NCBI GenBank assembly: GCA_964501365.1
Contig: CAZCST010000020.1
Coordinates: 186,001 to 250,000, forward strand
Length of the DNA stretch: 64,000 nucleotides
Reading direction: 5' to 3'
Source: CAZAMB01 sp964501365
Lineage (GTDB): Bacteria; Planctomycetota; Phycisphaerae; UBA1845
Position 1 is the stretch's first letter. The number at the start of each line of letters is the position of its first letter. A model generated the notes under the pieces. It saw only the letters and a program-made list of their open reading frames with translations, searched no databases and was not told the origin of the DNA. Below are positions 43,875 to 52,128 of this stretch, in pieces. Position numbers and translations under genes: made by a program.

Positions 43875-44291
43875 CTAATCCCACTCGAACGCACCCTTCT
43901 TCCATTCGTACAGCAGACCAAACAGCAGCAGCGAGAAAAAGATCGCCATGCCCGCCAGTAGGAATCCCTTGCCAAATACTTCGCCGTTGTCGAGTTGCAC
44001 GGTCGCCCCCGTGGTGGCCGCTTTGTGGAACAGCATCGCCCAGGGCCAGAGGAACACGACTTCAACATCGAAGAGCATGAATAGCATCGCGACGATGTAA
44101 AACCGGATGTTAAACCGCCGCCGCGCGTCGTTGATTACCGGCATGCCCGACTCGTAGGCCGAATCCTTGACCGGCCCATGTCGCTTTTTGGGGCCGATCG
44201 CGTGCGCAGCGACGAGCATCCCCGCGGCCGTCAATACGACCAGCAGGATCGTCACTCCGATCGCGGCATACGCCTGCATCGTCTCACTCAT
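43875..44291 (-). CDS. nuoA: NADH-quinone oxidoreductase subunit A
   Basis: The 138-residue protein has three membrane segments and the NuoA loop KDSAYESGMPVINDARRRFN and then RFYIVAMLFMLFDVEVVFLW. It is part of the membrane arm near the quinone site. The family's loop usually has a Cys (YECG); here it is YESG. The ATG at 44291 is chosen on family length; the frame opens at 44360. Confidence 0.94.
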   Translation of the reverse strand: MSETMQAYAAIGVTILLVVLTAAGMLVAAHAIGPKKRHGPVKDSAYESGMPVINDARRRFNIRFYIVAMLFMLFDVEVVFLWPWAMLFHKAATTGATVQLDNGEVFGKGFLLAGMAIFFSLLLFGLLYEWKKGAFEWD

Positions 44292-45142
44292 GATCGTGAA
44301 ATCTATCACAAGGCATTCTATTCGTCCAAAACTGCACTCGGCGATACAGGAATCTTTCAACGAATGATTTTTCTCAGGAATCTGCGCGCGCTGTCCATGT
44401 TATGAATCATGATGCGCGACAGAGAAATCAAAACACTTTTCGATAATCTCAACACTGGGTCTCTATCATCATCGCGCCGTTTTACGTCATCGGCGTCTTC
44501 GGCGGCTTTGTTGCCTGCAGCAAACCCCTTGTCCACCCTTCGCCGCGCCTGCCTGGCGACTTCCTGCCCCCTTCGCGGACCCTCCCGCACACCCCGCGCA
44601 AAGGCCCGCACCCTCCTTTCCGGGTCAAAAACGCGGTTCCAATCCCCAGCGCGAGCGAGTCCAAAAAATGACGGAACGAACCCATCCTGCAATCCGCCTT
44701 CATTCCAAAATCCGCACCCGGAGTGCGCGCCCCGAACACACGGCGTCGGATCATACCCTGTGGTTCCAACCCCCGAACCCGCCGCCAGGACCGTTTAGAT
44801 GATGGGACTTATTATCTTTTGGTACTTGCAAAGCTTGGGTGCCACGGGCGGCTCGCCCGCCCGTGCTGTATTGGTAGCAGGCTGCCAGAGGCGTACGGTT
44901 GGGATTCTTGACCAGCACCCGACTTTTGGATGCTGGTATGTTTGGAGTTTTGGGGTGCCATGGCCAAGCGAAGCGCCGCCATGCCGGAGCCCAGATGAGT
45001 CCGGGCTCGGGCATGCCACCCGAACCGGGTTCATTCATACCAGCACCCACTTTTGGCCGTTTCCCCCCTCCCTTGAGGTCCGGCCGAAGCCTGCTACAAT
45101 ATTTGGCTCGGTGCGGGGCGCACCGCCAAACAGAGGTGACCT
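44292..45142. other. Long gene-poor region with planctomycete-type repeats
   Basis: Frames on both strands have no recognisable product. From about 44,830 the DNA carries two repeat types: GGTGCCACGGGCGGCTCGCC with CGCCCGTGC (also at 48,765-48,825 in inverted form) and GGTGCCATGGCCAAGCGAAG with CGCCGCCATGCC. The last 60 bases lead to rpmE and probably hold its promoter. Confidence 0.55.
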
Positions 45143-45394
45143 ATGAAGAAAGAAATTCATCCCAAGTACATGACGTGCAAAGTCCACTGCGGTTGCGGCG
45201 AAACGTGGGAGACGCGCAGCACCGTGCCAGAGATCAAGATCGAAATCTGCTCCTCCTGCCATCCGTTCTTCAAGGGCGGCGGCAACAAGGTAATCGATAC
45301 GCTGGGCCGGGTGGACCGCTTTACCAAGAAGTTCGGGTCCGACTACTTTGCCAACAAACCCAAGCCCAAGCCGGTCAAAGCCATCCGCCGTTAG
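45143..45394 (+). CDS. rpmE: 50S ribosomal protein L31
   Basis: The 83-residue protein begins MKKEIHPKYMTCKVHCGCGE and has EICSSCHPFFKGG and DTLGRVDRFTKKFG. Four Cys (CKVHCGC and CSSC type) indicate the zinc-binding form of L31. GAGGTG lies before the ATG. A strong terminator follows and separates it from prfA. Confidence 0.95.
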   Translation: MKKEIHPKYMTCKVHCGCGETWETRSTVPEIKIEICSSCHPFFKGGGNKVIDTLGRVDRFTKKFGSDYFANKPKPKPVKAIRR

Positions 45395-45413
45395 GGCAGG
45401 GTCGGAATTTTCA

Positions 45414-45460
45414 AACCACGCGCGGTAGTCTATCAGGGCTTCCGCGCGTGGTTCATTTTT
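45414..45460 (+). terminator. Rho-independent terminator after rpmE
   Basis: AACCACGCGCGG (45414-45425) pairs perfectly with CCGCGCGTGGTT (45442-45453), followed by a T-rich tail. Confidence 0.9.
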
Positions 45461-45524
45461 GTCATGGGTTACGGGGCCGCAAAGCAGGCAACAAGTCAAC
45501 GGAAAATTGTCGATACGAGATGCA

Positions 45525-46625
45525 ATGGTTACTGAAGTAACGGTCAACGACAAGCTGTTCGGCAAGCTCGCCGAAATTGCAGACCACTACAACCAGTTGG
45601 AGGCCCAGCTCGGCGATCCTGAAGTTGCGGTGAATCCGACGAAGAGCATCGCGATCACCAAGGAGATGGGAAAGCTTCGACGGCTGGTGGACCCCTATCG
45701 CAAGTTCTGCAAAGTCCGCGACGAGCTCGACCAGACCAAAGCGCTCATTTACGACCGTGGGCAGGATGACGACATTCGCGCGCTGGCCGAATCCGAAGTC
45801 GGCGCGCTTCAGCACACGCATGACACGATGCTCGAATCACTCAAGGCTGCAATCGTCAGCGACGACGACGCGGCCATCGAGTCGGTGATTCTCGAAATTC
45901 GTGCGGGCGTCGGCGGCGACGAGGCGGCACTCTTCTGCCGCGACCTGTACGAGATGTATCTGCGCTATTGCCAGAAAAAGGGCCTGCAAGTCGAAGTGAT
46001 GGACCAGAGCGGCGGGGAACTTGGCGGACTCAAGGAAGTCACGCTGAGCATCAAAGGCCCGGAAGTCTACCTGATGCTCGGCTACGAGGGCGGCGGGCAT
46101 CGCGTACAGCGCGTTCCCGAGACGGAGGCCCAGGGCCGCGTCCACACCTCGGCTGTCACCGTGGCTGTGCTGCCGGAGCCGGAAGAAATCAATATCGACA
46201 TCAACTGGGAAAACGACGTCGAGGAGTTCGTTTCACGAGCCGGCGGTCCCGGCGGGCAGAACGTCAACAAGGTGTCATCCGCCGTTCGGCTTTGCCACAA
46301 GGCCACCGGCATCACCGTGAACATGCGTGACGAAAAGAGTCAGCACAAGAACCGGGCCAAGGCTCGCCGAATTCTGCTGACGCGCATTTACGACGCACAG
46401 CAGCAGGAAGCCAACAAGCAGCGCGACGCCGCACGGAAAACCATGATCGGCAGCGGCGACCGCTCCCAGCGCATCCGCACCTACAATTTCCCGCAAAACC
46501 GCCTCACCGATCACCGCATCAACTTCGATCTTTATTCGCTGGACAAGGTGATGCAGGGCGACCTCGACGAATTGATTTCCGCGCTCCAGACACACGACAA
46601 AGAGCAGCGCCTCAAGAATCTCTAA
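45525..46625 (+). CDS. prfA: Peptide chain release factor 1
   Basis: The 366-residue factor has the GGQ motif (SRAGGPGGQNVNKVSSAVR) that triggers peptide release, and the RF1/RF2 domain 2 region ending with VQRVPETEAQGRVHTSAVTV, the RF1 form of the codon-recognition neighbourhood. I start at the ATG at 45525, which gives normal length; the frame opens at 45459 within the rpmE terminator. prmC, the methyltransferase that modifies GGQ, is not next to it. Confidence 0.93.
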   Translation: MVTEVTVNDKLFGKLAEIADHYNQLEAQLGDPEVAVNPTKSIAITKEMGKLRRLVDPYRKFCKVRDELDQTKALIYDRGQDDDIRALAESEVGALQHTHDTMLESLKAAIVSDDDAAIESVILEIRAGVGGDEAALFCRDLYEMYLRYCQKKGLQVEVMDQSGGELGGLKEVTLSIKGPEVYLMLGYEGGGHRVQRVPETEAQGRVHTSAVTVAVLPEPEEINIDINWENDVEEFVSRAGGPGGQNVNKVSSAVRLCHKATGITVNMRDEKSQHKNRAKARRILLTRIYDAQQQEANKQRDAARKTMIGSGDRSQRIRTYNFPQNRLTDHRINFDLYSLDKVMQGDLDELISALQTHDKEQRLKNL

Positions 46626-46673
46626 GTATTCCAGACAGCAGGCTCACCTCCCTCGTACGATTCGAGGTTGGTT

Positions 46674-48653
46674 CTAATTTCGGGTACGTTCGCCCTGCTC
46701 GACATCCTTGATGCGGTCCGGGCTGCGGTAATCCGGATCGGTCTGGCGGAACTCAGCCACCCCCGGCGGCTCGGGGAAGGCCTTGACCACATCCCAGGGC
46801 GGAGTCTGGGCGGCGGCAAGGCGGTCGAACCACGGGGCCAGGCTGTCGTACACAAGCCGGCGTTGATCTGCGGGGAGGTTTTTCCAGAGTCGGGCCTTGG
46901 CAAGCGGGTCGAAATCACGCGCTTTCATGAATGCGTCCACTTGATCGCGCAGGAGGATGCGAATCGGCTGCATCCTTCTTCGGTCATTGAAATCGTTGGT
47001 CGTGTCCATCATCCAAAAGTCATAACATTTCCGGGCGAGCCAGAGTGATCGCAGTGCCTGATCATCGAGCCCAAGCGACCATTGTTTGAGCGACTGTCGA
47101 AGGAACGAATTGATGATGGCGCTTGCAGCCCGAAATGTCTGGAGCGAGGCCTTGATGTCACCCATCACGAATTCCTCAAGGGTGACGAGGTATTGCTCCT
47201 GGGGTTTGCCGTCCTGTCCAAGGTTGTACTGCCGCAGCCATGCATAATAGTTTTCGGCCTGTTCAAGATTTTGCTCACCCCCCTCAAGATACAGCAACTC
47301 GACCCATGTCTGTATGGCAGTTACAAAGCCGCCGAAGTAGCTCGGTCCCGGCGTGCCCTCGCGGAATCGCGGGTCTGTGCCGAAGTGCTTCTTGCCCAGG
47401 CGCATGTATGTTTCATACAGATAGGGAATGAAACGCAGGTCAGGTGTGAGCTCGATGTAACTCTTGAACGGCTCATCGAAATTCGGCGTAAGGCTCAACT
47501 TACCCCGTGAAATCAATTGCTGAAGAGAAAAGAAAACGAATCGGGCGTTGTTCATTTCGTCGGCGGGATCATTGCGTGCAACACCGGTACTCTCCTTGTC
47601 GCCGAGGCTCGACCAGTAGAGCGAGTGCGAAAATGCGTTTCGCCAGTCGAGCGGGCCATACTGCTTGACCATTAGGTCAAGCATCCAGTCGAGGTCGAGC
47701 TTGTAGCGTTTGCGGAGCACGTCCGACCGCACTGCAGCCAGAAGCCGGCCAAGCACTTCCTGATTGCGCGGGTCTTTGATCAACTCCAACTGCATGGCCC
47801 TCAGCTCGTCGGTTGGAGACGCCTCGCGCTGGAGGTCTTCCGCCCGGAGTTCCGGACGGATGTTTCTCGCCACAAAATCGAGAAGCGAATCGTCTGCGCC
47901 GAGCCTTACGTTTTGGAGCTTGGTGACGAAAGCCGCAACTTGAGGATCATCTCGCACAAACTTTTCGAGGTCACGTGGAGCGTCGACCATCAGCCGAAAC
48001 CACTTGATGTACTCCTCGTCGGAGAGGACAACGGGCGGAGCCCCCAGGACGCGTTCCATTTCGACGGCCAGCGCACGCTTATAATTCCAGTGCTCGTCGT
48101 CAAGGAAGTCGCCGATTTTATGCCAGTAAATCCAGACGAGTTCCTTGTAGAGGGCAACGGAATTGGGATTGTATTTGAGGCCTTCGTCGCGAAGAATCTT
48201 GATGCCGTTTTGCACCCATTGCCAGCGGGCCTCCGGCGTGAACTGCGTAACCGAGATATTGTAGGCCATGTTCCAAGCCGCGTAGGCCCAGAGTTTGGGG
48301 AATTGAGGAGCCAGGGCGCAGATCGCCTGGTGGAGTTGCAACGCCTCGTAGTGTTTTCCTTCATTCTTGAGTCGTTCGGCGCGAATGGCGGCCCAATCAA
48401 TCACCAGTGCGCGGAACGTGCCGAGCTTACCGATCAGAGCGATGCCGGGAGGTAGGGTTGCCAACTTGGCAGGGTCGATCACCAGCTGGTTGGATTTGCG
48501 GATTTCGTTAATGGGGCGCGTGAGGAGCCCAGCGCCGGCGAGGCAGACGGCCGCAATGGCCAGGCAGATAATCTGCACGGTCACTTCGCTGCGCTGTGCC
48601 ACGCGCCGGGCGGCCAGGTGTTCGGGTAATGTGTATTGAACCGTTTCTGCCAT
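46674..48653 (-). CDS. Membrane-anchored TPR-like protein, planctomycete type
   Basis: The 659-residue protein has one N-terminal membrane segment (about residues 25-45). Its long helical body contains tetratricopeptide-like parts such as EGKHYEALQLHQAICALAPQ and NPNSVALYKELVWIYWHKIG. Further characteristic Trp/Tyr-rich stretches follow. The body would face the periplasm. No catalytic motif is seen. Similar proteins are common in planctomycetes without a known role. Confidence 0.7.
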   Translation of the reverse strand: MAETVQYTLPEHLAARRVAQRSEVTVQIICLAIAAVCLAGAGLLTRPINEIRKSNQLVIDPAKLATLPPGIALIGKLGTFRALVIDWAAIRAERLKNEGKHYEALQLHQAICALAPQFPKLWAYAAWNMAYNISVTQFTPEARWQWVQNGIKILRDEGLKYNPNSVALYKELVWIYWHKIGDFLDDEHWNYKRALAVEMERVLGAPPVVLSDEEYIKWFRLMVDAPRDLEKFVRDDPQVAAFVTKLQNVRLGADDSLLDFVARNIRPELRAEDLQREASPTDELRAMQLELIKDPRNQEVLGRLLAAVRSDVLRKRYKLDLDWMLDLMVKQYGPLDWRNAFSHSLYWSSLGDKESTGVARNDPADEMNNARFVFFSLQQLISRGKLSLTPNFDEPFKSYIELTPDLRFIPYLYETYMRLGKKHFGTDPRFREGTPGPSYFGGFVTAIQTWVELLYLEGGEQNLEQAENYYAWLRQYNLGQDGKPQEQYLVTLEEFVMGDIKASLQTFRAASAIINSFLRQSLKQWSLGLDDQALRSLWLARKCYDFWMMDTTNDFNDRRRMQPIRILLRDQVDAFMKARDFDPLAKARLWKNLPADQRRLVYDSLAPWFDRLAAAQTPPWDVVKAFPEPPGVAEFRQTDPDYRSPDRIKDVEQGERTRN

Positions 48654-48855
48654 TCCGTCGGTGCCTCGTATCCTTAGTAGTACGCGGACGTACCATCAAA
48701 GTTTACAGGCAACCCATTCAAAACATAAGCAACGCGGATTTCGGCACTGGTTAAGTTTGATTGAAGGATGCCACTGGCAGCTGGCTGCCAGTGCCGGCAC
48801 GGGCGGGCAAGCCGCCCGTGGCACTCAAAACTTACCAGTACCCGGATTTCGCAAG
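48654..48855. repeat. Dispersed repeat downstream of SRPBCC gene
   Basis: The stretch contains GCACGGGCGGGCAAGCCGCC with CGTGGCAC, the inverted form of the repeat at about 44,836-44,866, preceded by CACTGGCAGCTGGCTGCCAG with TGCC. No gene is supported. Confidence 0.65.
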
Positions 48856-49623
48856 TCACAGCCAGAAGCCCAGGACAAGCTTCAGCCGTGCATTGGCGTC
48901 AAATTCGTAGATGTTTTGTCCTCGAAATAACGTTTTCCCGTCGGGGCCCTGGACCATCCAATTTTGCCGGAAGAAATTATGGACGCGGTCGAGCGGACCG
49001 TCGGGCTGAATCAGCGCCGGCCCCATCATTTTTTGGACGCCGCCGATGTAATTGCCCAGGTTCTCGCGACCATCGATGGAGCCATATTGATCGCGGAAGC
49101 GGACGTCATCCGATACCGATGCCGCGAGAGTCGTGGCTCGCTGCGAGGAATCTGTCTGCGACCAGGCTGAGAGATATTTCTCGATCATCTTGGGGGCCGC
49201 GATGGACAGTTGCTCGGCAAGGACGGTACTCGTCAAAGTCGAAAGGTAATATCTCCAGCCCGAAGCGGTGCCTTCTCGCTGGGCTTGCTCGACGATGCCT
49301 GCGTGTTGCAATTTTACCAGCGTGCCCTCTGCTGTTTCTCGAAGTGTGATGGTGACACGCGACGGCACCGTTGCGGAATCGCCTTCGTGTGACCAGTCGA
49401 ACACGATTTTCTCAGGTTCTCGCCACTCGACGATTTTGCCAACCGCGGTTGGGCCCGGACCAAATGAAACCGTCAGCTTTCCTGAAGGTCCAGGACTCAT
49501 CGTGGATTGGTCGCCCATCCAGAGTTTGTAGCGTGTCGGATCACTGAAGAAGCGAAATACTGTTTCTCTGGAGGCAGCGATTTGAACAGAAAGCTCGATG
49601 GCCTGTGGTGATGTAAGCGTCAT
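48856..49623 (-). CDS. SRPBCC domain fused to SnoaL/NTF2-like domain
   Basis: The 255-residue protein has an N-terminal AHSA1-type SRPBCC domain (residues 1-145: IELSVQIAASRETVFRFFSD, KIVEWREPEKIVFDWSHEG, SGWRYYLSTLT). A C-terminal SnoaL/NTF2-like domain of about 110 residues follows (SAWSQTDSSQRATTLAAS, DGRENLGNYI, TLFRGQNIYEFD, LKLVLGFW). Both folds form ligand cavities. It overlaps the upstream ArsR gene by four bases and must be cotranslated with it. Confidence 0.82.
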   Translation of the reverse strand: MTLTSPQAIELSVQIAASRETVFRFFSDPTRYKLWMGDQSTMSPGPSGKLTVSFGPGPTAVGKIVEWREPEKIVFDWSHEGDSATVPSRVTITLRETAEGTLVKLQHAGIVEQAQREGTASGWRYYLSTLTSTVLAEQLSIAAPKMIEKYLSAWSQTDSSQRATTLAASVSDDVRFRDQYGSIDGRENLGNYIGGVQKMMGPALIQPDGPLDRVHNFFRQNWMVQGPDGKTLFRGQNIYEFDANARLKLVLGFWL

Positions 49624-50012
49624 TTTGGACTCCTTTTCTCGCGCAAATGTTGGTTGGATCCGTTTCTATTGGTCCCCTCTTTCCCTTCGTTTTTGGGGAA
49701 GGCATTCTGCGAAGAGGGTTGCTCGGCTTCGGCAGCAGATTTCAGTCGATCGAGGGCGTCGGACCACATGGCTTCGAGTGCTTTGGCAAAGGGGCCGAGG
49801 GCTTCCTTGCGGGCACGGTAGAAGTGCGACCGACCCGCCTTTCGCATTTCCACCAGGCCGGCGTTTCGCAGGACGTGAAGATGCTGTGAGACGGCGCCAA
49901 ACGTCACATCGAACTGGCGGGCAATGTCGCCGGCGCTTTTTTCCTCGTTCCAGACGATCCGCATGATCTTGCGGCGATTGGGCTCGGCGATGAGTGTCAT
50001 TGCGTCGATCAC
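49620..50012 (-). CDS. ArsR-family regulator of the SRPBCC-SnoaL gene
   Basis: The 130-residue protein has an ArsR winged helix (LIAEPNRRKIMRIVWNEEK, DVTFGAVSQHLHVLRNAGLV) and a long polar C-terminal tail. No metal-binding Cys pair is present. The start is GTG at 50012 or ATG at 50000. A perfect inverted repeat lies directly upstream (50016-50043), the likely autoregulatory operator. The frame continues to 50132, but that would place the operator inside the gene. Confidence 0.85.
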   Translation of the reverse strand: MIDAMTLIAEPNRRKIMRIVWNEEKSAGDIARQFDVTFGAVSQHLHVLRNAGLVEMRKAGRSHFYRARKEALGPFAKALEAMWSDALDRLKSAAEAEQPSSQNAFPKNEGKEGTNRNGSNQHLREKRSPK

Positions 50013-50015
50013 GAT

Positions 50016-50043
50016 TATTATTTTAGCGTGCACTAAAATAATA
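50016..50043. promoter_or_regulatory. ArsR operator: 11-base inverted repeat
   Basis: TATTATTTTAG (50016-50026) and CTAAAATAATA (50033-50043) form a perfect inverted repeat around a six-base spacer, four bases before the GTG start. This is the size and place expected for an ArsR dimer site. Confidence 0.8.
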
Positions 50044-50085
50044 TGCAAGCGATTCTTGGCTGCGTTTTTGTCTGTTTTTGCAAGA

Positions 50086-51114
50086 TTAAGAACGAGGTTT
50101 TGGGCGCCATTCGAAAACCCGGCCGCCGACACCCGACCAACGGCCTTCGTGGTTTAGGGGTAGCGGGAGGTTCGACAGGGTATGTCCGACGCTGGAAGTG
50201 GAGAGCACAGGAAAGTCGCGCTCAATGGGAAGGTGATATTCGAGAATCGAGAGAATTTCCCTTTGCAGGTCGTCGCCGGCGCGATGAAAATCGCCGACCA
50301 TCAAACCCGCACAGCGGTTCCAGAAACCGGCCAGGGTAAGATGCGACAAAAAGCGATCGAATCGTTCGAGCTTGTCGTTGAAGTCTTCGAGCGCAAGCCA
50401 GCGACCAGTTGGGTCGATGCACTTTTCAAATGGCGAGCCGATCAGCGTCGATAGAACGGTCAGGTTGCCGCCAACAAACGAAGCGAGGCAGGCAGCAGGA
50501 CTGCGGCCCCGCACCAATTCAGCGGAGATGGCTATCGGATGATTGCGCCCCTGCAGCAGGTCAATTGTCTGCCGGAAATATTCGGAGATTTTTTTCCGGA
50601 GAAGCCCGAGCGTCCACCCTTGCGGCGTGGGCTGGGTCGCATCCGAAAGTTTGAGGATTTGGGCGGCATATCTCTTGAGGCCATAAACGAGAAAGGCCGG
50701 TCCCATGTCGTGGTAGCCGCGACCCATGGAATGGTGGGCAACGATGTTAATGAACGGGGTGAGTTCGCTGAAACCTAGAGCGGAGATGGGCTTCGATCGG
50801 CGGTCGAGTACGGAGAATTCGATTTTCGGAAGGATTCGCGTGAACCATGCCCCGCCGCGCACCGCGAGTATGGCTGTCACATCATCGTCAGCAAGAGCCG
50901 CCGTGATGTCTTGAGCGCGAGCGTCGTCATCGAAACGCCCGCCACGAAGCTCGTCTTCGCGTGCGTCTAGAATTTGCACGTTTGCCGTAAGCTGAAATTC
51001 GGTGCCGACATACTCCTGGAACAAGGCCACCATCTGAACGCCCGTCTCGACGCCCAAGTGTTGATAGAACGATTGCAGGTTACCGGCTGGGGCAATCAGA
51101 TGAATACGCTGCAT
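50086..51114 (-). CDS. S66-family LD-carboxypeptidase-like protein
   Basis: The 342-residue protein follows the S66 family: RIHLIAPAGN at the start, VRGGAWFTRILPKI, the nucleophile Ser in LGFSELTPFIN, and FVGGNLTVLSTLIGSPF. The Glu of the catalytic triad lies in LALEDFNDKLERFDR and the His in TSSVGHTLSNLPLPLN. Such enzymes trim the terminal D-alanine from muropeptide tetrapeptides during recycling. VRGG is VRGGYG in classical LdcA, and here the third position differs. The start at 51114 lacks a ribosome site. Confidence 0.88.
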   Translation of the reverse strand: MQRIHLIAPAGNLQSFYQHLGVETGVQMVALFQEYVGTEFQLTANVQILDAREDELRGGRFDDDARAQDITAALADDDVTAILAVRGGAWFTRILPKIEFSVLDRRSKPISALGFSELTPFINIVAHHSMGRGYHDMGPAFLVYGLKRYAAQILKLSDATQPTPQGWTLGLLRKKISEYFRQTIDLLQGRNHPIAISAELVRGRSPAACLASFVGGNLTVLSTLIGSPFEKCIDPTGRWLALEDFNDKLERFDRFLSHLTLAGFWNRCAGLMVGDFHRAGDDLQREILSILEYHLPIERDFPVLSTSSVGHTLSNLPLPLNHEGRWSGVGGRVFEWRPKPRS

Positions 51115-51120
51115 TGACGT

Positions 51121-51153
51121 ATTGTCGATTGGCGGTTGTCGATTGTCGATTGT
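51121..51153. repeat. Short TGTCGATTG repeats
   Basis: The motif TGTCGATTG or TTGTCGATT recurs three times in about 33 bases. A related GATTTTCGATT array is present inside the CBM9-like gene at 54,941-54,972, so this is a small dispersed repeat. Confidence 0.6.
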
Positions 51154-51175
51154 GGAGGTGGCGACCCAAGTGATG

Positions 51176-51958
51176 TCAACGACCGGCGGCACGGGTGAAT
51201 GCGCGGGCAAGCTGCGGATCGACGGGGTTTTCAGTCTTCCCGCCAACTTTGATGCCTGTCCCGACAATCACGCCGCTCGCAACCGCAAGCACCTTCGCAA
51301 TGGTATCAATGGTCGCGCCACTGCCAACAAAAATCCGGCGGTCTGGAACTGCAGCGGCGACGCGGCGGACCTCGTCGAGATCGGCGGGCTGGCCCGTTGC
51401 GGGACCAGTCACGATTAACGCATCCGCCAGACCGCGATAGGCGGTGTCCCGGGCAGCAAGGACTATGTCGGGCTCGCTGATGGGCCTGGCGTGCTTCACG
51501 TTCACGTCGGCGAAAATGGCAATGCGTGCTCCGAGAAGCTTTCGATATTGCAGGGTTTCGCTGGCCCGGCCTTCGATGAGGCCCTGATCGGTGGCGTAAA
51601 CACCGCAGTGGACGTTGACTCGAATAAAGGCAGCGCCTGTCGCGGCCGCGATTCCCAATGCGGCCAGAGGGGCATTACGCAGAGCGTTGATTCCGATTTT
51701 CAGGCCGGATTTCTCACGAACGGCTATGGCGGCGACTGTCATGGTGGCAATGCTGGCAGAAGGAAGCTCTCCCTCCGTGAATGGTGCGTCGCCGTAGTTT
51801 TCGATGATGGCCGCATCAAATCCCGCGTCTCGAAGCGAGGACGCGTCGGCAAGGGCAGCATTCACGATTTCGCTGACTGGCAATACATGGCGGACACTGC
51901 CGGGCAGCGGTTTGAGATGAATGACTCCGATGAGTGCTGGACTGGGCAATTCAATCAT
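51176..51958 (-). CDS. BtpA/SgcQ-family TIM-barrel protein
   Basis: The 260-residue protein follows the BtpA family: ALIGVIHLKPLPGSVR, GFDAAIIENYGDAPF, IGINALRNAPLAALGIAAAT, FIRVNVHCGVYATDQGLIEG, and the glycine-rich end FVGSGATIDTIAKVLAVASG. In cyanobacteria BtpA stabilises photosystem I; in non-photosynthetic bacteria its role is unknown. The ATG at 51958 is used. The gene is divergent from the CocE-like gene with about 170 bases between. Confidence 0.85.
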   Translation of the reverse strand: MIELPSPALIGVIHLKPLPGSVRHVLPVSEIVNAALADASSLRDAGFDAAIIENYGDAPFTEGELPSASIATMTVAAIAVREKSGLKIGINALRNAPLAALGIAAATGAAFIRVNVHCGVYATDQGLIEGRASETLQYRKLLGARIAIFADVNVKHARPISEPDIVLAARDTAYRGLADALIVTGPATGQPADLDEVRRVAAAVPDRRIFVGSGATIDTIAKVLAVASGVIVGTGIKVGGKTENPVDPQLARAFTRAAGR

Positions 51959-52128
51959 TTTGGCAAACAATCCTTCCAGAAACGATCCTATTTCGACTTA
52001 CACTTTGTCACAACATTACACGCCGGGATTGTGGTCAAGGAACGTCCAGCGGGCAAAAATGTCAAACTGTGGCACGTATGGCGGCAGCAGCGTCGGCTGC
52101 CAATGCCCACATATCAAAGGAGCTGAAC

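Noticed and set aside
44409..44798. 129-codon frame and its minus-strand counterpart
   Set aside because: Ser/Pro/Arg-rich composition typical of chance frames in GC-rich repeats.
45035..45565. Minus-strand frame opposite rpmE
   Set aside because: The plus strand encodes L31 and a terminator; this frame is a shadow.
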